This document shows, piece by piece, positions 32,278 through 41,755 of a DNA stretch of 64,000 nucleotides (position 1 is the first letter of the stretch; every line of letters begins with the position of its first letter). This DNA comes from Valencia hispanica (Eukaryota > Chordata > Actinopteri > Cyprinodontiformes > Valenciidae). Below the pieces are notes generated by a model, which did no database searches, was not told the origin of the DNA, and saw only the letters and a list, made by a program, of their open reading frames with translations. Position numbers and translations under genes: made by a program. The stretch is from positions 56,734,786 through 56,798,785 of the forward strand of contig OY747702.1 of assembly GCA_963556495.2 (NCBI GenBank), read 5' to 3'.

Positions 32278-33279
32278 GGCTGAAAATCAAGTAAGGATTT
32301 CCAGTAAAATAAGCCTCACCACTTTATGATTGACAGTAAATAAGGACAAAATAATTTACAATCAGATGTTTTGCTACTTTTCTCATCATTTTCTAATTTA
32401 GATGTAGAAACATTTTTTTAACAGAGCAGTATATCATGTTTTCTAAACATCTTTTAGTCATCCCCTCATCCCCTCCCTTCATCTTCACATCCGTACCTTC
32501 CCTCATCCCTTCAGCCCCACACCCTCACATCCCTTCCTTTGCTGCTCACCCTTCCCCTCTGTCAGCCCTGTTCACCCATAGTCCTAGCCTCCTTTAACAT
32601 CTCTCTCTTTCAGGTTCTGGTCTGGGGCGGTCCTGAGCAGACTTGGAAAAGATGAATACCCGAAGACTGTACCCCCACGCTGAGTCTTCACCCCAAGCCT
32701 CTGTCGGCGCATTTCCCCAGACTCTTCATCCTTTCAATCCCTTAAACATAAATAAACATTGTAATTCAAATCTCTGTAAGTGTTGTCCTTGCTAATGAAA
32801 CACCAAGAGTGAGTTAGGTTGGCTGCCTACTGATGTAAGAGTGTAAAATAATAAAGTAAAGGCTAAACAAGTGCCCACACAGCTTTCTCTGTTCCTTTCC
32901 CCTACAAACTAGATATTTCTTTTATGCTGCAATAATTTACTCAAATCGCATTAATGGATTCAGTTTCATCTACTACTTGTAAATGTGCACATTTAACAGG
33001 GTAGTAGATGAAATAAAACAGCTTGCAATATCATCCACTGTCAACCATTGTAACGTACCACAACTGAGAGGAGCACAGGTGGTGCACTGCAGATGTGAAG
33101 GTTAATTCTCTGTAACACTGAACAAGGAAACTTCAAACACACACAGAAATGATTGCTTTAAATAATCTAGACTTTTAAAGTTCATTGCATACTGATCATC
33201 ATAAGTGAATCACAATTTATTGTAAAAGCATCGTCTGTATGTTTGGTTTATACTTGAACTGTACCTGAAGGTTCCTGCC
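32278..33279. other. No gene proven; pyrimidine-rich tract and acceptor-like site
   Basis: The stretch 32,455-32,613 is a C/T-rich tract (CATCCCCTCATCCCCTCCC) ending in CTCTCTCTTTCAG, a near-ideal splice acceptor. It is followed by about 130 bp without a long frame and by AATAAA at about 32,749. This could be a terminal non-coding exon, but with no partner exon it stays speculative. Confidence 0.25.
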
Positions 33280-33510
33280 CTGATTCCTCACTACTGCTGT
33301 CCACCACTGCCGCGAGCGCAGGAACTCTTACAGTGCTGACACTGCTCCCTTCTCCATCTTTGAAAGGAGACATCCAAAAGCCACCCCTTCTATCCCAGCT
33401 TCAGATTCAGTAATAGACCATGTTTTAATGCTTTGGCTATGTTCATATAACAACAAATGTTCTTATACCCAATGGGATTTTACCTGGTAAAATAAAGATT
33501 AAATGATACA
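33280..33510 (+). mobile_element. Probable LINE 3' terminus
   Basis: Ends with ATGGGATTTTACCTGGTAAA and ATAAAGATTAAATG. Fish LINE families often end with '...CCTGGTTAAATAAAGGTTAAAT'. No coding part can be read upstream, so the left boundary is a guess. Confidence 0.4.
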
Positions 33511-34305
33511 AGGATTTCAATATTCATATCAGGCATTTTCTAAGTACTTGACCATATTCTAAGATTTGCAGTATCCTTTGTTGCAACTTAAAGCTTTTGT
33601 TTCTTAAGTTACTTTTAGCCCATCAGCTAACCTCATTGAGCAGTCGTGCTGGATGGTTGTGAGTCTGTTGTCACCAATAGTGTTTAATGTCTCATCTGTT
33701 CTCTTACTGACAAACATGTCAGTTATTTTACAGCACTTTGCTGCATCTATGGTCAGTGCTTTTTTTCTGCTTTAGTCTCTCCCTGTCGACTGAATCATTC
33801 CTCTCGGCCTGTTGATCTTTGCTCCATTTTGCCTGTAGAGCTAAAGGTGCGTGAGGAAGGGGTGTCTTTGACAGACACCCTCACAAAAGGAAAGGGGAGG
33901 GTTTTTTGTGCCCAATCTTGCTGCGTCTCTTTGAGCTTCAGCGAGACAGATGCCGTAATGAGCTGCACGGAGGAATGTTTATTTAAAAATCAAACACGAC
34001 CCGACGTGAACATCGACAAAGGCAGAGTGGTATTGCATTGATTAGTGGTATTGCATTGATGGCCATGCCACTGGGAAATGTCCCAGTGCTCCCGGTGGCC
34101 AGAGCCTGGATCTGGTGACTGACCAGGCAGTAACGTAGCTTCTTCAAAATCTACAATACGGAGACTGTCTGCTGTTAAAAGCTACAACTAAGACAATAAG
34201 ACCCACATTTAATGGAATTTATTTATTTAGCAATAAATCAAATACTTTACACTAACTTATATTATTTCTCATTGACATGGTCTTTTCGAATTTGTAGGTT
34301 TCAGC
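33511..34305. other. No feature seen
   Basis: The 70-codon frame at 33,829-34,041 has no supporting context. A small direct repeat GTGGTATTGCATTGAT occurs twice at 34,027-34,060. Confidence 0.4.
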
Positions 34306-34477
34306 AGTGCACAGTGGTGCACATTGGTAGCACTGATGCCTCCAGCAAGAAGGTTCGGGGGTTCAAATGCCTCCCTGTGCATGTGTGGGTTCTCACAGGG
34401 TACTCCTGCTTCATCCAAATACATGACTACCTGCGACCCTTCAGTGAGAAGTAAATCTAAACCATGGATGGATGGAC
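34306..34477 (+). mobile_element. SINE-like fish repeat, family S2, internally deleted
   Basis: Head GTGGTGCACATTGGTAGCAC, then GCCTCCAGCAAGAAGGTTCG and a B-box-like GGTTCAAATGCC, suggest a tRNA-derived head. The body TGTGGGTTCTCACAGGGTAC and TCCTGC, and the tail CATGGATGGATGGACG, match a very common fish repeat whose tail resembles that of Rex3/RTE. TTTCAG on both sides may be a short target duplication. Another part of the same family is at 58,530-58,775. Confidence 0.62.
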
Positions 34478-34509
34478 GCTTTCAGTTTTCCACCAGAAAT
34501 CACATAGAA

Positions 34510-34780
34510 CGCAATTCAGAAATACTTTATTCATCCCAAAGTGAAATGAAATGTTTTTGTAACTATGTTGTAAATATTATTCCAGGTTCTTCAGAGAGTT
34601 GTTGAAGATGCTGATGACTGCTGTGGGTAGCAAGGGTGTCCTATAGAGGTCTGGATTACAGCGGTATGAAGAAGCATCCGACTGAAGACATTGTTTTATG
34701 AAAGTTTCATAAAGAGGATGCAAAGGGTTGTCCATAATTTTCTTTATCGGGCTGCTGAGCCCTTTTAAGTCCCAAAAGCT
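34510..34780 (-). mobile_element. Rex1 3' end, degraded
   Basis: Shares with the copies at 10.6 and 19.4 kb the blocks AGAAATACTTTATTCATCCC, TGCTGATGACTGCTGTGGG, AGAGGTCTGGATTACAGCGG, AGGATGCAAAGGGTTGTCCA and GCTGAGCCCTTTTAAGTCCC. Non-coding by now. Confidence 0.7.
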
Positions 34781-35240
34781 TTAAACTAACTCCATCTTTT
34801 ATTGCAGTAGAATTATCTCAGTCTTTGAATAATCCTACCTTCAGGTCCGGTAGCTATTAAGTGACAAAAATGTCACCTTCAGAAAACTAATTTTAAAAGA
34901 AACTGGTGGTATAATTATTACTAACACCCTTCTTAAAAATATAACTGAGGTGTTAAAGGAGTCATAACCTGGTATTACCACGCTCTATTATAGTCTTTCA
35001 ACACGTCCGCAAATAAAAAACGAGCATATAGGTCGATTGTGACAGCTTCAAATACCGACCTGTGTGAGCGTTTTCTGGGGTCAGGCGCCAATCCAGCAGT
35101 GACTAGCTACCAACAAGGCATGCGCGTCTATTCTCAGAGGAGCTGACAAATACACATGCGCGAAATTTATCTCAATTCAGCCCAACATTCGTACTGGTAA
35201 AACTCACTGCAGTATCACTATTTACATACATTCTCTTGGG

Positions 35241-35242
<2 letters not shown>

Positions 35243-35271
<29 letters not shown>
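35243..35271 (+). repeat. Poly-C tract, 29 bp, followed by A8
   Basis: An uninterrupted run of 29 C, then eight A. It may be real, or its exact length may be a sequencing or assembly artefact. Confidence 0.85.
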
Positions 35272-35273
<2 letters not shown>

Positions 35274-35514
35274 AAAAAATAATGCATTATCTTGATTCCT
35301 TCATTCGCGTGTTGCTAGTCTTATGGTTGTGGCAGTGTGGTTATCGTTAATTTCAGACGATCGAGTTACAAAGTTCACTTTTCATTCTTTACCGTTTTAA
35401 ACATGGGGAAATGACATGTGAAGTTAACACATAATTAAAGAATGGCATTGAATTACCAAAATCACCCAGGTGTATATAAAAAGAAGACCAACCTGTATCT
35501 GTGAAGACGGCATT

Positions 35515-35668
35515 TTCTTTTTTTAAGGCTTTGTGGCCACACAGTGGCCTTTATTTGAAAGTGCAATACTCGACAAATACCCGTGGGGTGGAAGTGAACC
35601 CCAGGAAGGCCGCATCGCTCTGAACATGGGGCGCCCGTCTCAACCACTGTGCTACGCGACTCGGCTTT
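35515..35668 (-). mobile_element. tRNA-derived SINE, second copy
   Basis: In reverse complement the head contains a good A box (TAGCACAGTGG at 35,644-35,654) and a decayed B box (GGTTCACTTCC); the tail is AATAAAGGCCACTGTGTGGC and then an A-run. The body aligns with the SINE at 14,346-14,541 but is shorter by an internal deletion. GGCATTTTCTTTTTTT and GGCTTTTATCCTTTTTTT on the two sides may be a decayed duplication. It lies inside the 765-bp element, making the third nesting level here. Confidence 0.72.
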
Positions 35669-36819
35669 TATCCTTTTTTTAAAACCATGGAATACGGAAT
35701 ATAAGGTCGTTTTTTGAAGCCTTCACAATCGACCTATATGGTCGTTTTAATTTGCGGATGGACTGAGTCTTTCAGGCCCTTCTAAAAAAGAAAAGTGGAA
35801 AAAAGTGGAAAAAAATAAATTCAGAGCTCCTCTGACCCTTATTTCTGAAGGCATTATTGTCTCGCGAGATCTGATGCGATATTTTGGCTGTCGTGGACGG
35901 TCATTGTAATAATGCAAATGAGGGGCGCGTTGATTGGTGGCAGGAAGGAGGGGGGTTGACACCGCAGGTAACGCTTCAGGATATCATTCCAAAATGACAT
36001 GATGGCGCAAGTTGTGAATGAACCCGACCTTCAATTGTAACTGCCTTCTAGGTCATTTGTTGTGTGGAAAGTAGCAGCCATTACCCGTGTTGTCCTCAAA
36101 GCTACTACTCCCGCTAGCATACAATAGCCGCATTAGCAGTTAGCTGCTGTTTGTTACACACAGCAGAGCAATAAAAACACAGCTTTACCGTTTCAATTGC
36201 AAGCAAGTCTCTGATTGTTGGAATGGCCCCTTTTTCCAAATGGAGCTTCGATGCCAACTTCGCCTGATATTGTCCCAAATCTGTAAAGGATTCCGTTTAG
36301 CACAGACACCTAAACCAGTCAACAACAGAGCAACTCACGTGTGCACTATGTTTCTGCATCTTTAACGATCGAGTTCGTACTTAGAATCGGAATTCAGTAA
36401 TGGGAGAGGGGAAGGGCGGGCTTCCTGCAGTATAGGTCTGCGATGTCCATATATGGTATATCCTGCGCAGACTTGACATCAAGTCGGCCAGAAATTAACA
36501 TCACGTATTTGATTGCGCATGCACGTGGGCTGGATGACGAACCAAAGGGTAAACAAACTTTCACTTTTAAATATCGGCTTCCAGGGCAGTGTATAATCGT
36601 TAGGCAATCATAACAAACATTTTTTCACGTGGAAAGGTGAAAATTGCAGGTCATGACTCCTTTAAGTGAGCGTTTACTTGGTGATCCATGACTTTTGCTT
36701 TCACTGTAGTATAAATATGAATATGAAACATAGCTTCTTTTTATATTGGCACTGCAAACAGGGAGGGAGAAAAATCTCCAAAGCTGACTGAACTGCAGCA
36801 AACACTTACATCTTGGGTT

Positions 36820-37335
36820 CATCAAATTCTCCAGAAGAACCACCGGGTGCTCTCTCTCCTTCTAATCAGAAAAAAAGCTTTTTCTTTCCCACCATCACAA
36901 ACAAACATGCTGGGTTAATGAAGCACTACACAGACTTCAAGTTGAACCGGTGTGAAACAAAGGATGAATGTGTGGTGAAGAAACACCTCATGCCCTATGT
37001 TAAGCATGATAGAGGCACTGTGATGCTGTGGGCCTGTTCTTCTTGGTGCCCTGGGAACCTTGGTGGACTGCATGGCATTAGGAAATACCAGGATTTTAAA
37101 AGAGGGTCTGTCAGCGAAAACACAGAATCAGTCTTTACCCATGGCCGTCTGTCTAGAAACCTAAACCCTGTAGAAAACCTGTGGGGCGAGCTGAAGAAAA
37201 GAGAACATCAGAGCTGATCCAGGATGCTGGACCATCAGGAGAGATGGTCAAAGATGAAGACTCTGCATGCTGCAAGCTGGTGAAATATTAGAGAAGACTA
37301 CCGAGAGCTTTCCCACTGGCAGCAGGTTGTTGTCT
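36820..37335 (+). mobile_element. Tc1-like transposase remnant, family C
   Basis: The frame 36,813-37,217 contains KHDRGTVMLWACSSWCPGNL (the GGSVM-WGC box), GLHGIRKYQDF, and, after an internal deletion that removes the DNDPKHTSK box, NLNPVENLWGELKKR, the third catalytic region. It ends about 37,330 after GCAGGTTGTTGTC. Dead copy with two of three catalytic segments; different from families A and B. Confidence 0.72.
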
Positions 37336-37994
37336 GAACTATATCAGGGATTTTGGTAAAAATACTTACTTAAAGTGGGATTTAAACAAAATGTTTCAGT
37401 ATGAGATAATCCCACTGACTGTGCCAAGGCTGAGGGTGCCAACAAACCAGACCATGTCTGTACATCAATCCCAGTTAACAGCAGTACCAGCACATTTTGG
37501 ACATGAATTGTTATTATTAGTAAATTAATAAACTGTTTTCCTAACAGACGGAAGCAAGTTATTATATGATATTTTTTCTCATCAGTTTTGCATAAACTGA
37601 CGAGGGCATAAAAGGAATTGCAATCCAAGACTGCTGCAGTCAAAGCACCACTCACTTCAAGTGAAACAAGAAGTCCTCAGGCAGAAAAATAAACCCATTA
37701 GAGAGGAAGTAGGAACATTAGGACTGGCCTAATTGACTGTTTGATGCACTCTAAGAGAGGAAAAACAACACTTTGGATGGCACAGTAATGTTGTGAACAC
37801 AGACAAATTGTAGGACACTGAATCAGCCATTGGTTATAAGTCACCAGTGTTTATTATAAGACAGAATCAGACGGTTAAAGGCTGAAGCTTGGCCAAAGAA
37901 ACTGTATCCGGGTTTGAAAGATGCAGATAACGTTAACTGACACATAAAAGAATAATTCTTATACTGTTGCTGTTGTTCTAATGTTGCTATAAGA
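37336..37994. other. No feature seen
   Basis: The minus-strand frame at 37,344-37,655 is unremarkable. No repeat ends recognised. Confidence 0.4.
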
Positions 37995-38797
37995 TTAAGA
38001 TTACAGGGATATCCCACCCCTAAGTTAAATTGAGTCTGTTCCCATATTCCCCAGAGTTAGATAAGTGAGAGAAAGCATTTAATTATCAGCTAAGTTATTC
38101 TCCTAACTTAGCTGTCTGTTTGCTTTAGCTTAGCACAAACAATGTAATTGAATGGAAACAGTTAGCATTTCGTGCCATGTCCATTGCAAATGACTATAAT
38201 AAGTAACACGTAGGAATTACAGGAGCCGGGACTATATTACTACAAAGCCCAGATACAAGGTGCAAGGATATGACGCAGCGGCCGTAAAAGCTACCTACTT
38301 CAGTAAACACAAACATGTGAGCAGCACAGAGTTTTTACTGAGTTGGAGTACATTATAAGTCTGCAAGAAGGTGGTTCTTGCTTGTGTAGCAAAGGGTTGC
38401 GAAAATAAGATGAAGACATACAGCGACACAATGTTTCACAGAATTGCGCCTTCCAGCAGTGGCTAACAGCTGTGCTTTGTCGTAATGTAGTCCCAAATCT
38501 AAATCTGCTCCTGTAATTAATAATTTGTGTTACTTATTATTGTCGTCTGCAATCACTATGATTATTGAGGTCACCTGGAATAATTAGGATCGTTATTGAG
38601 TCATTTTAATCCCTTTTGCACACAAAATGCAAGCTGTTCCCATTCAATTACATTGTTTATGCTATGATAAAGCAAACAGACTTCTGCCCGATTAGGAGAA
38701 TGACTGGGCTGGATACAAAATGCTTTTTCTTATTTATCTAACTCTGGATAAGAAAGCAGCAGATTAAATTTCACTTAAGGGTGGAATATCTCTTTAA
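37995..38797 (+). mobile_element. 800-bp inverted-repeat DNA transposon, TTAA type, THAP-like remnant
   Basis: Left end AGGGATATCCCACCCCTAAG and, reverse-complemented, right end AGAGATATTCCACCCTTAAG form the tips of long inverted repeats that continue as CCAGAGTTAGATAA and, further in, TTGCTTTAGCTTAGCA versus TTGCTTTATCATAGCA. The right tip is followed by TTAA and the left preceded by TTAC, so TTAA is the likely target. The right third is repeated at 12,787-13,022, where the tip ATCCCTTTAA is intact. An internal plus-strand segment looks like the start of a THAP domain (separate entry). Kolobok or P-like are candidate superfamilies. Confidence 0.68.
38371..38456 (+). pseudogene. THAP-like zinc-finger N-terminus, remnant
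   Basis: The frame reads VVLACVAKGCENKMKTYSDT then MFHRIAPSSSG and a stop. The pattern C-x4-C, then about a dozen residues, then FHR-I/F-P, is the beginning of THAP domains (C2CH DNA-binding fingers). THAP domains occur in P-element and some Kolobok transposases. The second half of the domain (C-x2-H) is lost. Confidence 0.42.
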
Positions 38798-39285
38798 TAT
38801 TGACTAATTTTACTATGTACAAATTGTTTGTTTATGTTGACAAACTAATATAAAGATGAATGATTCCCCTAACCAATGCAATACCAACTCATGACATGAG
38901 GCAGTAATACAGTATAGTTAATCGATGCTAGAAGCAGTAACTGACATTTTGGGGTCAGACTGTAATGTCAGCAGAATACCTGACATTATTTGCAAAAGCA
39001 CGACTGAGCGGGTTGCTGTCAAAAAGGGCCTGAACCCAAACTCCCATCTGAGCCATAATTTCCCCAGTAACTGGGTCACCCTGACTCCGAAACGAGGTGT
39101 GATTTATGGGGAACATTAGTCCCAAAGTGTTCAGAACAGTAAGAGGAATCTAGGACGGTCATGGATGATTGCAGTGGATTTGAACCTCAAACAAGGGAAA
39201 TTAATCCATGGTTTTCTTAGATCTACGCTGATTGGTGCCTTTTAAAAGCACTTATTGCACTTATTGTTCTTACATCTGCTGACTG
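38798..39285. other. No feature seen
   Basis: Nothing recognised except ordinary AT-rich DNA and short frames. Confidence 0.4.
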
Positions 39286-39801
39286 GTGTCCTGTCGAGGA
39301 AATTTATCTTTCATTTTCCCAGATTAAACCTTAATACAAGGAGCCCAACTTGGATTCTGACATGCTGATGAATTACAAACCTGTTTCATATCTCGTCTTT
39401 CAATCAAAAAATCTTAAGAATATAGTCTTGGTTCAAATTTTAGATTATCTAACATCTGATGAGCTATTTGAAACACTGCACACAGCAAACAGCAACCACA
39501 AAGGTGGTGAATGATTGATTATTGGCTGCAGATTAAAATTCTGGTTTATTGTTATGCTACAGGTTAGGTGTTTCGGTGGTTAAGATGGTACCTCTTAGAA
39601 ATCTTTAATCGTGTCCTATAATAAAACCGATCCTTCAGATCTCTTGCAATTAGCCAAGGGGCCCCACAGGGATCTGTATTCACTCCTTCATTCATTCTGT
39701 TTTCTCATAATTTGAACTTTAGGGTCAGAATCCTCTATTTAATTGATTGATTAATTTAATTTCTGTGCAAATGATTTACAACCATTGCTCACCACTGGTC
39801 A
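39286..39801 (+). mobile_element. Heavily decayed L2/CR1-like reverse transcriptase
   Basis: Fragments in shifting frames: LDSDMLMNYKPVSYLVFQSK (the NYRPISNL box), LFETLHTANSNHKGGE (standing for [15 protein letters not shown]), and QGAPQGSVFTPSFILFSHNL (the GVPQGSVLGPLLF box), then CANDLQPLL in place of the YADD region. One of the oldest LINE copies here. The hAT MITE at 39,810 lies at its right edge. Confidence 0.62.
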
Positions 39802-39809
39802 AGCTAAAT

Positions 39810-39996
39810 CAGGGGTCTGGAACCCAGTCCTCGAGGTTCGGTGTCCTGCAACTTTTAAATGCGTCTCTGCTGCGTCAAATATTCAGGTCATTAGCAGGAC
39901 TCTGGAGAAGCCAACTGCATTCAGTTGTGTTGGACCAGGGACACATCTAAAAGTTGCAGGACACAGGCCCTTGAGGACTGGAGTTACAGACCCCTG
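39810..39996. mobile_element. hAT-type MITE, 187 bp, with 8-bp target duplication
   Basis: Left end CAGGGGTCTGGAACCCAGTC, right end (reverse complement) CAGGGGTCTGTAACTCCAGT. Flanks AGCTAAAT (39,802-39,809) and AGCTAAAC (39,997-40,004) form an 8-bp duplication with one mismatch, as hAT transposases make. The interior is near-palindromic: GTGTCCTGCAACTTTTAAAT against its partner GTGTCCTGCAACTTTTAGAT. Non-coding. Confidence 0.88.
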
Positions 39997-40004
39997 AGCT
40001 AAAC

Positions 40005-40454
40005 TAAAACATCATGAGAACAATTTTACTGTTTCTTGGAGCATTTTTCTGACCAGACAAATAATGAAACATCTCATAAAGGGGACAACCGGGTCGGCTT
40101 TTTTTAATTTGAGGAATATGACAGAAATCAGACCAATCCCAATATTTAAAAACAGACTCCGTGGGGTGGCCAAGAGCTGCAGGAAGAGCTGTTTTAATTT
40201 TTCATTGTTCTTACAGGAAGAGGGGGTTCTCTGGAGTGGTCTTAAGTAGAAGGAGGACGATGAAGATGATGAGCGACAGGTGAGGAAGCTGAAGGCAGAA
40301 GGCACTGAGAGCAGAGGGTGAACGTGAAACCATCTGGATGCAATTCCCCAAGACCACTGGGTCCTCACAAATCCTGTCTTTAACCATGTTTGTCTGTCCT
40401 CTCACAGTTTGAGTACTTTATCAGGTTTTCCTAAACAGGGTTCGTGAGATTTTA
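40005..40454. other. No feature seen
   Basis: No repeat ends or convincing exon found. The 118-codon minus frame at 40,012-40,368 has low-complexity serine and leucine runs from a GA-rich plus strand. Confidence 0.4.
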
Positions 40455-41755
40455 AGATAGTACCATAGATTGTATATAAAGATGACATGTGATGGCATGT
40501 CAAATATATTTGACATGTGAAACACATGTGGGAAAAACAATTCTTTATGGAAGATTTCCCTTCCTGTTTCACATGCAACAAATCTAATTGTCACATCTGA
40601 AACACATTTAGAAGTTTTTCCAATGTGGAAGAACCTCCCACGTTTTCACCAGTTATTGTAGAATATACTTAGTGAAGCTTGTGTTTCCATGTGAAAATTA
40701 TTCACACTTGAAACATTGTCCCACTTGTTCACGTTACAGCCATAGACTGTGTAGACGGAGCCTCTGTGACATCACGCCTAGATTTCTGAAGAGCTGAATT
40801 GAAGCCCAGTGGGCAGTTCCCACCACCGCCATCTTGGCCACATCATGCGCTCGGAAAATTAAAGGAGTCATGACCTGTAATTTTCACTTTTCTGAAAGAC
40901 TATAATAGAGTGTGGGTATCCAAGGTAATACTAGGTTATGACTCCTTTAAAAGAAATGAGCAAAGAGGTGGAGCTGAGAGTGGGGATTTGAGGGTGGGGG
41001 CGGGTGATTGACACCCATCAAACTCTGAGCTGATGTAGCTAGGAGCTAACTGAGCTAACCAGGCGCTAACTGAAGCTAACAGAGGTTAGCTGGCACTTTT
41101 AACCAGAAAACCATGGTTGAGCGACTCAATAATTTTTTTTAATAAACGCATAAAACCTTGTTGGTTCATAACTTTCACTAAAACGATGTGAATTTTATTT
41201 AAAAGTTTTAATAAGCAATATGTAAAGTAAAAGAGAAATGTGATTATTTCAACCCATTTTTGACCAAGCAGCATTATCTTAAATGCACAGCAGAAATATA
41301 ATTTTGCTTACCCAAAAAACGTCTTGGACGGTCTGTGCAATCATTACCACAGGAAGCCATCTTTGTCCAATAAGTGTACGATTAACATCCGGACATAAAT
41401 AAACATTGCGTACGCAACTGATGGTCAAGTTCAGAAAAACGAAATGGCCTATACTGTTAACATGAACCAGAGGCTGAGGCCTTCCTTGGAGCAAGCAGGC
41501 AGGGGCAACCCGCTAGCCACCAGCGCTAGCGCTGACGGCTCATCTGAGAAATGTCAATCAAAAGGACACGCCCCTTATTATTCATCATTTCAAGCGTAAA
41601 TTACATCTAAACGGATGAGTTATGAAAAAAAATCACCCCCCTCAGAGTTGTCATGACGGTGAACTTGACCTATTAAACCTAAAATGGTTTTTATAACCAT
41701 ATAATGTTTAACCATATAAACATGTTTATTTCTGCTGTGAAGTTGACCTTTTTAA
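40455..41755 (-). repeat. Repeat R1, copy 2 (inverted relative to copy 1)
   Basis: Reverse complement of 28,725-29,735 over nearly its whole length, with an extra GCTAAC-rich part (41,036-41,095) missing from copy 1. It carries the 84-bp TTAA MITE at 40,863. The distal CACATGTG-rich segment of copy 1 beyond 29,735 is absent. No coding frame. Confidence 0.75.
40863..40946. mobile_element. 84-bp TTAA-flanked MITE
   Basis: Ends AGGAGTCATGACCTG (left) and, reverse-complemented, AGGAGTCATAACCTAG (right); TTAA at 40,859-40,862 and 40,947-40,950. R1 copy 1 lacks it: there the matching site runs from CTCCACCTCTTTGCCCATTT straight on to GCAGCCAAGATAGCGG. It is a deletion derivative of the 34.96-36.66 kb element, in opposite orientation. 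Confidence 0.85.

Larger units (their letters stand above)
35001..35765. mobile_element. 765-bp element with ~55-bp inverted repeats and 9-bp duplication
   Basis: Flanked by AGTCTTTCA at 34,992-35,000 and 35,766-35,774. Ends: TCCGCAAATAAAAAACGAGC then ATATAGGTCGATTGTGACAG on the left, and reverse-complemented TCCGCAAATTAAAACGACC then ATATAGGTCGATTGTGAAGG on the right, about 55 bp with few mismatches. The 84-bp sibling at 40.86 kb, in reverse complement, shows an uninterrupted TATTATAGTCTTTCAGAAAA, which confirms the insertion point. A 9-bp duplication with long inverted repeats points to a Mutator-like element; hAT (8 bp) is not excluded. No coding frame. Confidence 0.72.
34957..36661. mobile_element. 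1.7-kb TTAA-flanked DNA transposon
   Basis: Termini AGGAGTCATAACCTG (left) and, reverse-complemented, AGGAGTCATGACCTG (right), directly flanked by TTAA at 34,953-34,956 and 36,662-36,665. TTAA duplication is the mark of piggyBac and Kolobok superfamilies. The 84-bp element at 40,863-40,946 (opposite orientation) has the same ends, including the subterminal CTCTATTATAGTCTTTCA. Without the 765-bp insertion at 35,001 the element is about 0.93 kb. It is fairly CpG-rich (GTCTCGCGAGATC) and has no transposase frame, so it is non-autonomous. Confidence 0.78.

Noticed and set aside
40012..40368. 118-codon minus-strand frame
   Set aside because: Low-complexity serine and leucine runs from a GA-rich complement; no recognisable domain.
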